Below are positions 8,874-16,448 of a stretch of DNA of 64,000 nucleotides, piece by piece. The DNA is taken from positions 489,987-553,986 of the forward strand of contig NZ_SJPH01000001.1 of the NCBI RefSeq assembly GCF_007859815.1. The letters are read 5' to 3'. This DNA comes from Botrimarina hoheduenensis (GTDB lineage Bacteria; Planctomycetota; Planctomycetia; Pirellulales; Lacipirellulaceae). Made by a program: the position numbers and the translations under genes. Numbering within the stretch: position 1 is the stretch's first letter; the number at the start of each line of letters is the position of its first letter. A model generated the notes under the pieces. It saw only the letters and a list, made by a program, of their open reading frames with translations. It searched no databases and had not been told where the DNA came from.

Positions 8874-9165
8874 AGACATCATTGCGCTGTTAGCGCGTCA
8901 CGGCCAAACCGCCACCTACGGTGCCCTGGCGGCGCTGTTTGAGATGGCCACGCAGTCGGTCATGAAGGACCGCGAGCAGACCCACCAAAACTCGTGGATC
9001 GTTGCTTCTAAGACCGGCATGCCCAGCGGCTACAGCCCTGAGCAGATCGACCCCCGCTTGCTCGAGTTTGTCGAGAAGGGGGGCAAGCCGCTCAAGAGTG
9101 TTGATGAGCTGCGGACCTGGGTGCTTGCAAACACGACCGACGAGGATTTTAACGAAGGTGAGTGA
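8863..9165 (+). CDS. Conserved hypothetical protein within the his operon
   Basis: A 100-residue cytosolic protein of unknown function, beginning MGVEDIIALLARHGQTATYG. It has a short helical N-terminus, a Gln/Thr-rich middle (MKDREQTHQNSWIVASKTG) and an acidic tail. It overlaps hisE by 11 bases at its start and hisG by 8 bases at its end. That tight coupling argues it is real and co-translated with the first two enzymes of histidine synthesis. The TATYGALA stretch faintly recalls alkyltransferase-like proteins, but the catalytic PCHR motif is absent, so I do not assign that family. Confidence 0.75.
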   Translation: MGVEDIIALLARHGQTATYGALAALFEMATQSVMKDREQTHQNSWIVASKTGMPSGYSPEQIDPRLLEFVEKGGKPLKSVDELRTWVLANTTDEDFNEGE

Positions 9166-10051
9166 ACCGCTACGAATCGGCGTGCCCAGCAAGGGCCGCC
9201 TCGCCGAACTCGCGACCGAGCTGCTCGTCGATGCCGGTCTCAAGTTCCGTCGTCAGAATCGCGACCTCTTCGCTCGGGTTAAGCCGTCCTTCGGCCTTGA
9301 ACAGCCGATTGATGTCACGTTTCTTCGTACGGACGATATCCCCGTTCTGTGTGCCGAAGGAGCGATCGATCTGGGCATCACCGGGAGCGATCTCGTGGCC
9401 GAAGCGGGAGTGGATGAGCCTGCGCCCGATCGCCCGGCGATTGTGACCCAGTTGAAACTGGGGCTAGGCGGATGCCGCCTGGCGGTCTGCGTTCCTGAAT
9501 CGAGCCCGGTGGTGTCCGCCACGGATCTTAAGGGAGATCGCATCGCCACGAGTTTTCCCAACGTCACGCGGCGGTACCTGAATCAGAGTGGGGTGACCGG
9601 CCACATTGTCGAGCTGACCGGCTCAGTCGAAGTGATGATCGCGCTGGGGATTGCCGATGCGATCGTCGATCTGGTCGAGACTGGCAGCACGCTGGCCGCG
9701 AACAAGCTACGGATTCTCGACACGATCGGGACTTACGAAACCGTGCTCGTTCAGAACCCCGCCACCAAGCACGAAGCGTTATGCGCCCAAATCGTGCGAC
9801 GCTGCGAAGGGGTTGTGATTGCCAGGGGCTATTCCCTACTGGAATACAACGTGCCTGAGGAGCAGCTCGCCGCGGCCGAGAAGATCACCCCCGGGTTTAG
9901 CTCGCCGACGGTGAATCGGCTCGAACAGCCCGGCTGGTATGCCGTCCGCGCAATGGTCAAGCGCGGCGATGTGATCGGGGCGATGGAGCGGCTCGAAGAA
10001 CTCGGCGCGCAGGCAATCCTCGAGATCGAGATCAAGAACTGCCGGCTGTAG
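9158..10051 (+). CDS. hisG: ATP phosphoribosyltransferase HisG, long form
   Basis: Condenses ATP with PRPP, the committed and feedback-inhibited step of histidine synthesis. At 297 residues it is the long, self-regulated form: a periplasmic-binding-like catalytic core (RIGVPSKGRLAE, AIDLGITGSDLV, the PRPP-loop region DLVETGSTLAANKL) followed by a C-terminal ACT-like regulatory domain from about 215. No HisZ partner is therefore needed. The GTG at 9158 matches the family N-terminus and overlaps the preceding stop by 8 bases. The 3' end is only 6 bases from a convergent gene. Confidence 0.96.
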   Translation: MSEPLRIGVPSKGRLAELATELLVDAGLKFRRQNRDLFARVKPSFGLEQPIDVTFLRTDDIPVLCAEGAIDLGITGSDLVAEAGVDEPAPDRPAIVTQLKLGLGGCRLAVCVPESSPVVSATDLKGDRIATSFPNVTRRYLNQSGVTGHIVELTGSVEVMIALGIADAIVDLVETGSTLAANKLRILDTIGTYETVLVQNPATKHEALCAQIVRRCEGVVIARGYSLLEYNVPEEQLAAAEKITPGFSSPTVNRLEQPGWYAVRAMVKRGDVIGAMERLEELGAQAILEIEIKNCRL

Positions 10052-10057
10052 TGCGTA

Positions 10058-11638
10058 TTAAGAGCGGACGGCCAAACGGCTCGATCGCGATGATACGAGA
10101 GCTAGCATGGTCAATAGCAGCGTGCTGGGTTCGGGAACCGCAGCCGCTGCACTGGACGAGCTTAGCGCCGCTTCCCAGACGGTGTAGTCCGCGGCGTTCA
10201 CCTCGCCATCGCGGTTGCCGTCGGCGGCCAGATTGATCGTCGAACCTAGCGCATCACGCCACACGGTGTAGTCGGCCAGATCGACTTGGCCATCGTAGTT
10301 GTAATCGCCGGCGATGCCGTCTACGGAAACAACGGAGAGAGAATCCAGGAGCAAGGCACCTCCGCTCGTGGTGCCCTCATTCAGCAAGATAGAGATACGG
10401 GCTTCGACCGCGGCAGAGGGGACGTCAACCAAATATTCGTGCCGACGCCACGCCGCGGTCAGTGATCCTGGGTCGGCCAAGATAAACTGGTCTTCGCCCA
10501 GGAAGGCGGCGGACTGATACCCGGCTCCGAACTGGTTGTAGTACTCGACCTTGATGCTTGCGACACCGCCCGCTGCCAGGGCTTCGCCGGTGGGAATCAA
10601 CGAATCGAGTCGCACGCGGAGCGACTCGCCCCCATCGACCGCTACGCCCTGATAGAGCCCCGCGAAAGAGACCCCGTCTTGCTGCGATGCCAACCGCACG
10701 GCGCTGGAGCCGGTCGTTGCCCCGGCCGTGGCGATCGTGATGTTGCTGCCGGTGCTGTTGAACGTCTCCCAATCGTTGAAAGACCCCTGCGACTCGTCAA
10801 AACCACCGTTAACCAGGCCGAAGAAACCATTCTCGCGCTGCCACACTCGGGCGTACTCGATATCGAAGTGCTGCGGGAAGACGGTTGATCCGTTGGGGTC
10901 GCCGCCAAAGTCGCCGCCAACCGCTAGGTTGAGGATCAGGCTCTTGGCGGTGTCAAAGATGGGGCGCTGCGTGGCACCGACCAGCGTAAAGTGCCGATTG
11001 CCATCAACGTAGAATCGGAGCTCGTTCGGCTCCCATTCGACGGCGTAGTCGTGGAACCCCTCGTGAAAATTCACCGGCGCTCCGAGGGCGTCGGTGGCGG
11101 TGTACTCGCTGTAGCTGTAACGGTGTTGGTCGCAGCAGGGCACATTGGGGTCAGTCTGCCAGTGGTAAGCGCTGCTGGTGAGAAAGGGCTGACTGCCTCG
11201 ATTCTCCATGATGTCGATCTCGCCGCCGGTCGGCCAGTTGACCGTCCGCGGCAACAGCCAGATGGCAGGCCACATGCCCTGGGTGGTCGGCAGATCGGCG
11301 CGGATCTCAAAACGCCCGTAGCTCCATTCCTCGTGCGTTCGTACTAGTCCGGAGCGGTACGCCTTGCCATCTAGCGGCACGTTGGTCGCGGTGAGGCGTA
11401 GCTTGCCGTCAAAGAGCGAGACCTGATCGTCCAGGTAGTACTGCTTTTCGTTGTTGAAGCTGTCACGGCGATTGAGCACGTCCCATTCGCCGGTGTTAAC
11501 GGTGCTCTGATCGAACTCATCTTGCCAAACGCGGGTCCAGCCGAGGCGTTCGAAATCGTCGCCGTGGGCTATCGTGACCGGGCAGGTGGTGATTACCAGG
11601 CACAGCAGCGAGCAGAAACAAACGGTGTAACGAAGCAT
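10058..11638 (-). CDS. Secreted GH16 beta-glucanase with dockerin-like repeats and PEP-CTERM tail
   Basis: A 526-residue exported glycoside hydrolase, probably cleaving beta-1,3 or 1,3-1,4 glucans such as laminarin. After a hydrophobic signal (MLRYTVCFCSLLCLVI) comes a GH16 jelly roll with the catalytic motif GGEIDIMEN, placing nucleophile and acid/base at about Glu140 and Glu145. A beta-rich carbohydrate-binding-like module follows from about residue 285. Two calcium-binding dockerin-type repeats (GDYNYDGQVDLADY; ADGNRDGEVNAADY) then precede a PEP-CTERM tail (VPEPSTLLL plus a basic end). An in-frame ATG at 11740 is rejected because it would bury the signal. The substrate is inferred from the family. 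Confidence 0.9.
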   Translation of the reverse strand: MLRYTVCFCSLLCLVITTCPVTIAHGDDFERLGWTRVWQDEFDQSTVNTGEWDVLNRRDSFNNEKQYYLDDQVSLFDGKLRLTATNVPLDGKAYRSGLVRTHEEWSYGRFEIRADLPTTQGMWPAIWLLPRTVNWPTGGEIDIMENRGSQPFLTSSAYHWQTDPNVPCCDQHRYSYSEYTATDALGAPVNFHEGFHDYAVEWEPNELRFYVDGNRHFTLVGATQRPIFDTAKSLILNLAVGGDFGGDPNGSTVFPQHFDIEYARVWQRENGFFGLVNGGFDESQGSFNDWETFNSTGSNITIATAGATTGSSAVRLASQQDGVSFAGLYQGVAVDGGESLRVRLDSLIPTGEALAAGGVASIKVEYYNQFGAGYQSAAFLGEDQFILADPGSLTAAWRRHEYLVDVPSAAVEARISILLNEGTTSGGALLLDSLSVVSVDGIAGDYNYDGQVDLADYTVWRDALGSTINLAADGNRDGEVNAADYTVWEAALSSSSAAAAVPEPSTLLLTMLALVSSRSSRLAVRS

Positions 11639-11880
11639 CCGGGCACAGCTCGAAAAGGGATTGGATAAGACGTGCCCTCGCAGACGAACACGACAGTCCA
11701 CTTTAGAGCAACAAACGCTCGGCGGCCACTTGTGCGCCAATTTCAGTGGAACAGTTACACGCTGCCGTCACAGCGAATCACTGGCATAGCGTTAGGGGCT
11801 GGAGGAAGACGCCTACTAGCCATCGTACGGTTGGAGTAAAAATCAGCGACCCTAGGTCCAGCGTCCAGTCGGCTGCTGCC

Positions 11881-12885
11881 ATGTGGACGCCCTGTTACTA
11901 CCCTGCGGGAACTTCTCCCTTGGAACCAATCACGCTCGCTGACGTCCGGACCGCAGCGACACGCATCGCGCCCCACGTGTGGCGCACTCCGCTCGTGGCG
12001 TGCGAGCCGTTGTCGGCAGCGCTCAGATGTGACCTGCGGTTTAAGGCCGAATCGCTTCAGCATGGCGGAGCGTTCAAGGCGCGGGGTGCTTGCAACGCGG
12101 TGTTCGCGCTCTCGGACGACGAGGCGCTGCGCGGTGTGGTGACACACTCTTCCGGCAACCATGCGGCGGCTTTAGCGCGTGCCGCAACGCGACGCGGTAT
12201 TCCCGTCTATGTGGTGATGCCTCACAACGCGAGCCCGATCAAGCTTGCCGCGGTGCGTGCCTACGGCGTCGAGCCGATCCTTTGTGAACCGACCAGCGAA
12301 GCACGCGAGCGCGCGGCGCTCGAGGCCCAAGAGCGCTACGGGGCAAGACTCGTGCACCCTTATGATGACCCGCTGGTGATGGCGGGGCAGGGGACGCTGG
12401 CCCTGGAAGTGATCGACGACTGGCCAGAGATCGATACGGTAGTTGTGCCCGTCAGTGGCGGGGGCCTGCTGGCCGGGGTGCTGACCGCGATCAAAGCGAT
12501 ACGTCCCGAGGTGCAAGTCATCGCCGCCGAGCCGGCGTGGGCCGATGATACGGCACGGAGCCTGGCTTCGGGCAAGAACGAAGTGCCGACCCGTTACGAC
12601 ACCCTAGCCGATGGCCTGCGCGCGGCGGTTGGGAAGCTCACCCTGCCGGTGCTAACGCGGTGGCTGGATGACCTGATCCTTGTCGAGGAAGAAACGATTC
12701 GCGCCGCGACTCGCACGATCAGCGCCGAGGCACGGCTCGTTGCCGAGTACTCGGGAGCGGTCCCGCTCGCAGCGGTGATGACCACCCCCGAACGCTTTGC
12801 AGGACGACGCGTGGGGCTGGTTGTCTCGGGGGGCAACCTCGATATGGGGGGCTGCCGATTGGGCGAGTCGCCGCGGTCGGCGTAG
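11881..12885 (+). CDS. PLP-dependent threonine dehydratase / serine racemase-like enzyme
   Basis: A fold-type II PLP enzyme of 334 residues that probably deaminates threonine or serine, or racemises serine. GGAFKARGA contains the PLP-binding lysine, SSGNHAAALA is the asparagine loop and SGGGLLAGV the phosphate-binding glycine loop. The C-terminal ACT domain of biosynthetic IlvA is absent, so the protein matches the catabolic/racemase subgroup; which reaction it performs cannot be told. The ATG at 11881 is favoured, while the in-frame ATG at 11746 adds 45 residues with no homology. It is divergent from the GH16 gene. Confidence 0.88.
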   Translation: MWTPCYYPAGTSPLEPITLADVRTAATRIAPHVWRTPLVACEPLSAALRCDLRFKAESLQHGGAFKARGACNAVFALSDDEALRGVVTHSSGNHAAALARAATRRGIPVYVVMPHNASPIKLAAVRAYGVEPILCEPTSEARERAALEAQERYGARLVHPYDDPLVMAGQGTLALEVIDDWPEIDTVVVPVSGGGLLAGVLTAIKAIRPEVQVIAAEPAWADDTARSLASGKNEVPTRYDTLADGLRAAVGKLTLPVLTRWLDDLILVEEETIRAATRTISAEARLVAEYSGAVPLAAVMTTPERFAGRRVGLVVSGGNLDMGGCRLGESPRSA

Positions 12886-12911
12886 TGCTTTATCCCGTGG
12901 CGAGCCAAGCC

Positions 12912-14555
12912 CTACGCCCGCTCCGCCCGCAGCAGCACGAACGCCAACAGACTTGCCGTTTGCATCGGCAGCAGCAGCCACACGCTGATCCCCAACGCCA
13001 GGGGCAGCGTGCCTAACAGCACGCAGACCGCTGCCGTCAGCAGGGCGTATGGGAGTTGCGTACGGACGTGTGCCATGTGGTCGCAGCCGCTGGCTTGGGA
13101 CGAAAGGATCGTCGTGTCCGAGATCGGCGAACAGTGATCCCCAAAGATGGCACCGGCCAGCACGGCACCGATCGAGGCCAGCACCAGGGGTGCGGTAGCG
13201 GGATCCGCCATATCGCCCGCCGCTCCGAAGGCGATCGGGGTCACCATGGGCACGATCAACCCCATCGTGCCGAAGCTGGTGCCCGTGCAGAACGCGACCA
13301 CTGCCGAGAGCAGGAACACACCGGTGGGCAGCAACGCCCGCAGCAGCGGGGGCATGTCGGTCCCGCCTTCGCCGAGCAGCTTGGCCGAGAGGAACTCACC
13401 CGTGTAGAGCCTTTCTGCTTGGTGCTCGTAGGCCACGACGGTAGGGGCTCCCGAGACATCGCGGTTGCCGGTCATCCGCGACATGGCACCTGCTAGCCAC
13501 AAGATGGCGATCGCCGGCAGCACCGCCGAAACGCCTCGGACCAAAGCGCGTTGGGTTTGCGTGGGCGTCAGCAGCTGGCGGATCTTGACCACACCGATCG
13601 CGACCATCAGACCCACCATCCCGCCGTACTGCAGCGCAAGTCCCGAGTCGGCGGCACCGAACACATCGCGCAGCACCAGCAGCGGCGAGGCGTCGGGGTC
13701 GTAGCGCTGGCCGAGGTTCGCGACCCCCGACATCCACAGCAGCACAGTCACCGTCAGCAGCGTAGCAGCCAGTGGCAAGACCGCGTTCGACCAGTGGGTG
13801 GGGGTCGGAGCGGGCTCGGGATCTTCGGCATCGGTTTCGGGAAGCGCCTCGCCGCGCCGGGCCAGACGCTCGGCCTGCAGCATCGGACCGAAGTCTCGCC
13901 CCGTGAGCGCGATGATCGGCACCAACAGCAGGGCCTGAATCACATAGAAACGGTAGGGCAAGCAAGACACGAACAGGCCAAACGCGCTAACCTCTTCCGG
14001 CACGCCGCCCGGCAGGTTGTCGAGACCTTCTTGGATGTAGCTGATCTCGACCGCGATCCAGGTCGAGACCAGCGCCAGCCCGGCCACGGGCGCGGCGGTC
14101 GAGTCCACGACGTAAGCGAGCTTCTCGCGCGAGAGCTTAAGGCGGTCGAAGACCGGCTTGAGCGCTCCGCCCAGCAGCAGCGTATTGGCGTAGTCGTCAA
14201 AGAAGACAATCAGGCCCAGAACCCACCCTGTTAGCTGCCCGCTGCGGGGCCCGCGCGCGAGCGGGGCCATCAGCTTAACAAGCCCCAGCATGCCGCCGGA
14301 CGCATGGATCAATCCCACGGTCGCCCCCATCGCCACCGTAAAGGCGAACAGCCGCAACTTGCCCGGATCAACAAACGTGGGCCACAGATGGGTTTCGCAC
14401 AGCGCGACCAGGGCAGCCACCGGATCGCCACCCGTGAGAATCAACGCGCCGATCGCAAGACCCGCGAGCACCGAGAGCAAGATCCGTCTCGTCAGGATCG
14501 CGAGAACGACAGCGACCACTGGCGGAGCCAGGCTTAACCAACCGTAGGGATGCAT
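12912..14555 (-). CDS. Na+/H+ antiporter, NhaC family
   Basis: A polytopic inner-membrane protein of 547 residues with about a dozen hydrophobic segments. It is expected to exchange sodium (or an organic substrate) for protons. Family signatures include LGLIVFFDDYANTLLLG near 115-130, STAAPVAGLALVSTWIA near 150-168, and GDHCSPISDTTILSSQASGC near 465-485. A charged cytoplasmic loop (ALPETDAEDPEPAPTPTH) separates two halves. Substrate specificity within this superfamily is not predictable by eye. It is convergent with the dehydratase gene and shares strand with the upstream PIG-L deacetylase gene, 67 bp away. Confidence 0.9.
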   Translation of the reverse strand: MHPYGWLSLAPPVVAVVLAILTRRILLSVLAGLAIGALILTGGDPVAALVALCETHLWPTFVDPGKLRLFAFTVAMGATVGLIHASGGMLGLVKLMAPLARGPRSGQLTGWVLGLIVFFDDYANTLLLGGALKPVFDRLKLSREKLAYVVDSTAAPVAGLALVSTWIAVEISYIQEGLDNLPGGVPEEVSAFGLFVSCLPYRFYVIQALLLVPIIALTGRDFGPMLQAERLARRGEALPETDAEDPEPAPTPTHWSNAVLPLAATLLTVTVLLWMSGVANLGQRYDPDASPLLVLRDVFGAADSGLALQYGGMVGLMVAIGVVKIRQLLTPTQTQRALVRGVSAVLPAIAILWLAGAMSRMTGNRDVSGAPTVVAYEHQAERLYTGEFLSAKLLGEGGTDMPPLLRALLPTGVFLLSAVVAFCTGTSFGTMGLIVPMVTPIAFGAAGDMADPATAPLVLASIGAVLAGAIFGDHCSPISDTTILSSQASGCDHMAHVRTQLPYALLTAAVCVLLGTLPLALGISVWLLLPMQTASLLAFVLLRAERA

Positions 14556-14622
14556 GGGGGGCTGTCGGTGGGGCGAAGCGAAAGGAGGCGAGGCGTGAGC
14601 CGGGCGGCACAGGCTAGTGCGA

Positions 14623-15396
14623 TCAGTTATCCGAGCGCGAGCCCGCGCTCAGGTGCAAGCTCCCCATCAGATCGGTGACCCCGATCGCCCGGGGGCTGGC
14701 CAGACGTTCGCCCGCCCGAAATCCCGCGGCGGAGCCGAACCAACGGTTCATGGCCTCGACCCGGGCGAAGAGTTCTTGCTTCTCGGGGGGGAATTGCGTC
14801 GCGTACGCGCGGACCGCGGCGAGTTTTGCGGCGAGCGTCGAGCTGATATCGACGACAAAATCGCCGCCAATCGTCGGCGGATCCAGTGAATAGAACGACA
14901 GCGAGTAATACAGTTGCGCCTCGATCCGATGCGGCGGCAGGTGGTCGAAGTGCTCGTCCCACTTGGTGAGCCGCGAATAAAAGACCGCGGCATCCGTGAT
15001 TTGCATGGCTTGCCAATGGTCGGGCGAGGCGAGCGGGGTCTTTTCCCCGAGACCCAGCACCAACTGGGGCCGCCAGCGGCGGAAAACCTTCGCCAAGGCC
15101 ACACGCTCGTCGAAGCCGTCCATCAGCCGACGGTTGGGCAGATCGAGCGTGATTCGCTCCGAAACCCCGAGGATTTGGGCGGCCTGCGCGGCTTCGGCGA
15201 GCCGAACTTCGGGCCCCGGCGAGGCGGGTGTCGGCTCGCCGTCGGTCAGATCGACGATCCCCACCCGGTAGCCCTGCTCGGCCAGCTTGGCGAGCGTTCC
15301 GCCGCAACCGATCTCGACATCGTCCGGATGGGCACCGACGGCGATCACGTCCAGCCGCGGGGGGAGCGAAGCCGGAGCGGCGGGGGAGGGGGGCAT
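14623..15396 (-). CDS. PIG-L family zinc deacetylase
   Basis: A LmbE/PIG-L type N-deacetylase of 257 residues. The zinc site motif [15 protein letters not shown] has His-Pro-Asp-Asp; the third ligand is probably in SPDHWQAM. The GEPTP loop and the [23 protein letters not shown] segment resemble BshB1, which deacetylates GlcNAc-malate in bacillithiol synthesis, so a low-molecular-weight-thiol role is possible. No BshA or BshC is nearby to support it. The ATG at 15396 starts just before the core; an in-frame ATG at 15492 adds an unconvincing Cys/Arg-rich extension. Confidence 0.88.
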   Translation of the reverse strand: MPPSPAAPASLPPRLDVIAVGAHPDDVEIGCGGTLAKLAEQGYRVGIVDLTDGEPTPASPGPEVRLAEAAQAAQILGVSERITLDLPNRRLMDGFDERVALAKVFRRWRPQLVLGLGEKTPLASPDHWQAMQITDAAVFYSRLTKWDEHFDHLPPHRIEAQLYYSLSFYSLDPPTIGGDFVVDISSTLAAKLAAVRAYATQFPPEKQELFARVEAMNRWFGSAAGFRAGERLASPRAIGVTDLMGSLHLSAGSRSDN

Positions 15397-15596
15397 GGGG
15401 GCGGTGGTCCGGCGCGGGCGCAGCGGGGCTGCTTGACAGCAGAGGTGGCGGTCCCTAAGAAAACCCGCCCGGAGAGGCCCGTCAACCACCAATTGCGTGG
15501 CGATTGGTTATGCTACTAACCTCAACCGCGATGCGGTGGGGGAAGACGCCTGTTGTCTGCCCGCCCGAGACCAAGTTAACGACCCCGATCCGATCG

Positions 15597-16163
15597 ATGA
15601 CCATGCTCGCCTCCACGACGATCTCGTCGCCCACGTTTTCGCCGTCACCACTCCCCGCCGCGCCGGGAGAAACGCTTCCGCACAGCGCCCCGCTGAGCGG
15701 GTTGGCCCCCGAGGAGGGAGATCAGCTGCCCCGCAGCCCCGGCGAAACCACGCCACCGGCCAGCAGGCCCACGCCACGGGCCAGCAGGCCCACGCCGCCG
15801 GCCAGCAGCCCCAGCTCGCAAGACGGGGTTGGCACGCACGAAGCGACTGCCGGCGAAGAAGAATCGCCCCACTTCAGCGGAGAGGCGGACCGCCCGCTGG
15901 CAGTGGTCGAGGCCTCGAGCGATCCGTTCGATGAGTTCGATGACGACGACTTTGACGACGAGTTCGACGACGACTTCGAAGAAGACTGGGACGACGAAGA
16001 AGAAGAGGACGGTTTTGGTCCCGAGTTCCAGGACTCAGAGGGCGAGGAGTTCGACGTCAATGCCGACGTAAAAGAGGGGGATCTCGACGACGATGAGGAT
16101 GAGGCGGACGACTCCAAATCCTCCGGCAGCCGCTTCTCGGGTGACGATGACTTCGACGAGTAA
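15597..16163 (+). CDS. Highly acidic, low-complexity hypothetical protein
   Basis: A 188-residue protein of unknown function. The first half is rich in Pro/Ser/Thr and contains a tandem ASRPTP repeat. From about residue 110 onward it is dominated by Asp and Glu (runs such as DDDDFDDEFDDDFEEDWDDEEEED) with interspersed Phe, ending in DDDFDE. Such tails are intrinsically disordered and can bind basic proteins or cations. The acidic part, with regular codon structure, is very likely coding. The start is uncertain: ATGs occur at 15504, 15597 and 15603, and a later GTG could also serve. It lies 285 bases upstream of ileS. Confidence 0.6.
   Translation: MTMLASTTISSPTFSPSPLPAAPGETLPHSAPLSGLAPEEGDQLPRSPGETTPPASRPTPRASRPTPPASSPSSQDGVGTHEATAGEEESPHFSGEADRPLAVVEASSDPFDEFDDDDFDDEFDDDFEEDWDDEEEEDGFGPEFQDSEGEEFDVNADVKEGDLDDDEDEADDSKSSGSRFSGDDDFDE
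15759..15815 (+). repeat. 21-bp tandem repeat coding for ASRPTP(R/P)
   Basis: Unit GCCAGCAGGCCCACGCCACGG at 15759-15779 is followed by a near-identical copy at 15780-15800 and a partial third copy to 15815. The unit length is a multiple of three, so the repeat stays in frame within the acidic protein gene and gives ASRPTPR-ASRPTPP-ASSPS. Confidence 0.8.
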
Positions 16164-16190
16164 CGGTTCTTCCCCCGTCAGTAGTCGATT

Positions 16191-16204
16191 CTTGTCGCGA
16201 CAAG
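16191..16204. promoter_or_regulatory. 14-bp perfect palindrome upstream of ileS
   Basis: CTTGTCGCGACAAG is a perfect inverted repeat located 28 bases after the acidic gene stop and about 245 bases before ileS. It could be a dimeric repressor operator; no regulator is known, and a single occurrence carries little weight. The remaining 16205-16448 has no gene and no T-box signature. Confidence 0.25.
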
Positions 16205-16448
16205 CGTAACGGGCTCCCGGTAGAAACGCCGCGCGCTCGCCGCGTTTGCCAAGCTGGCAGAGGCGTCTGGCGGAGGGCAGCGCGGGGCCTCAGCTCGCAC
16301 AGGAACGCTTCCTGAGAGGATTCAGCCGGGGCGAGGCCTTTGCACGCGGTCGCTGGCGGGGACAATAGCGGACTTACTTGTCCCGTCTCCCCCTCCCTTC
16401 GATGCGATCGCTGGCAGCCTCCCCGCTGGTCAGGCGACCCTTCCGCGT

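Noticed and set aside
16164-16448. Possible T-box leader upstream of ileS
   Set aside because: No T-box bulge sequence, specifier loop or terminator/antiterminator pair; T-boxes are also not expected in this phylum.
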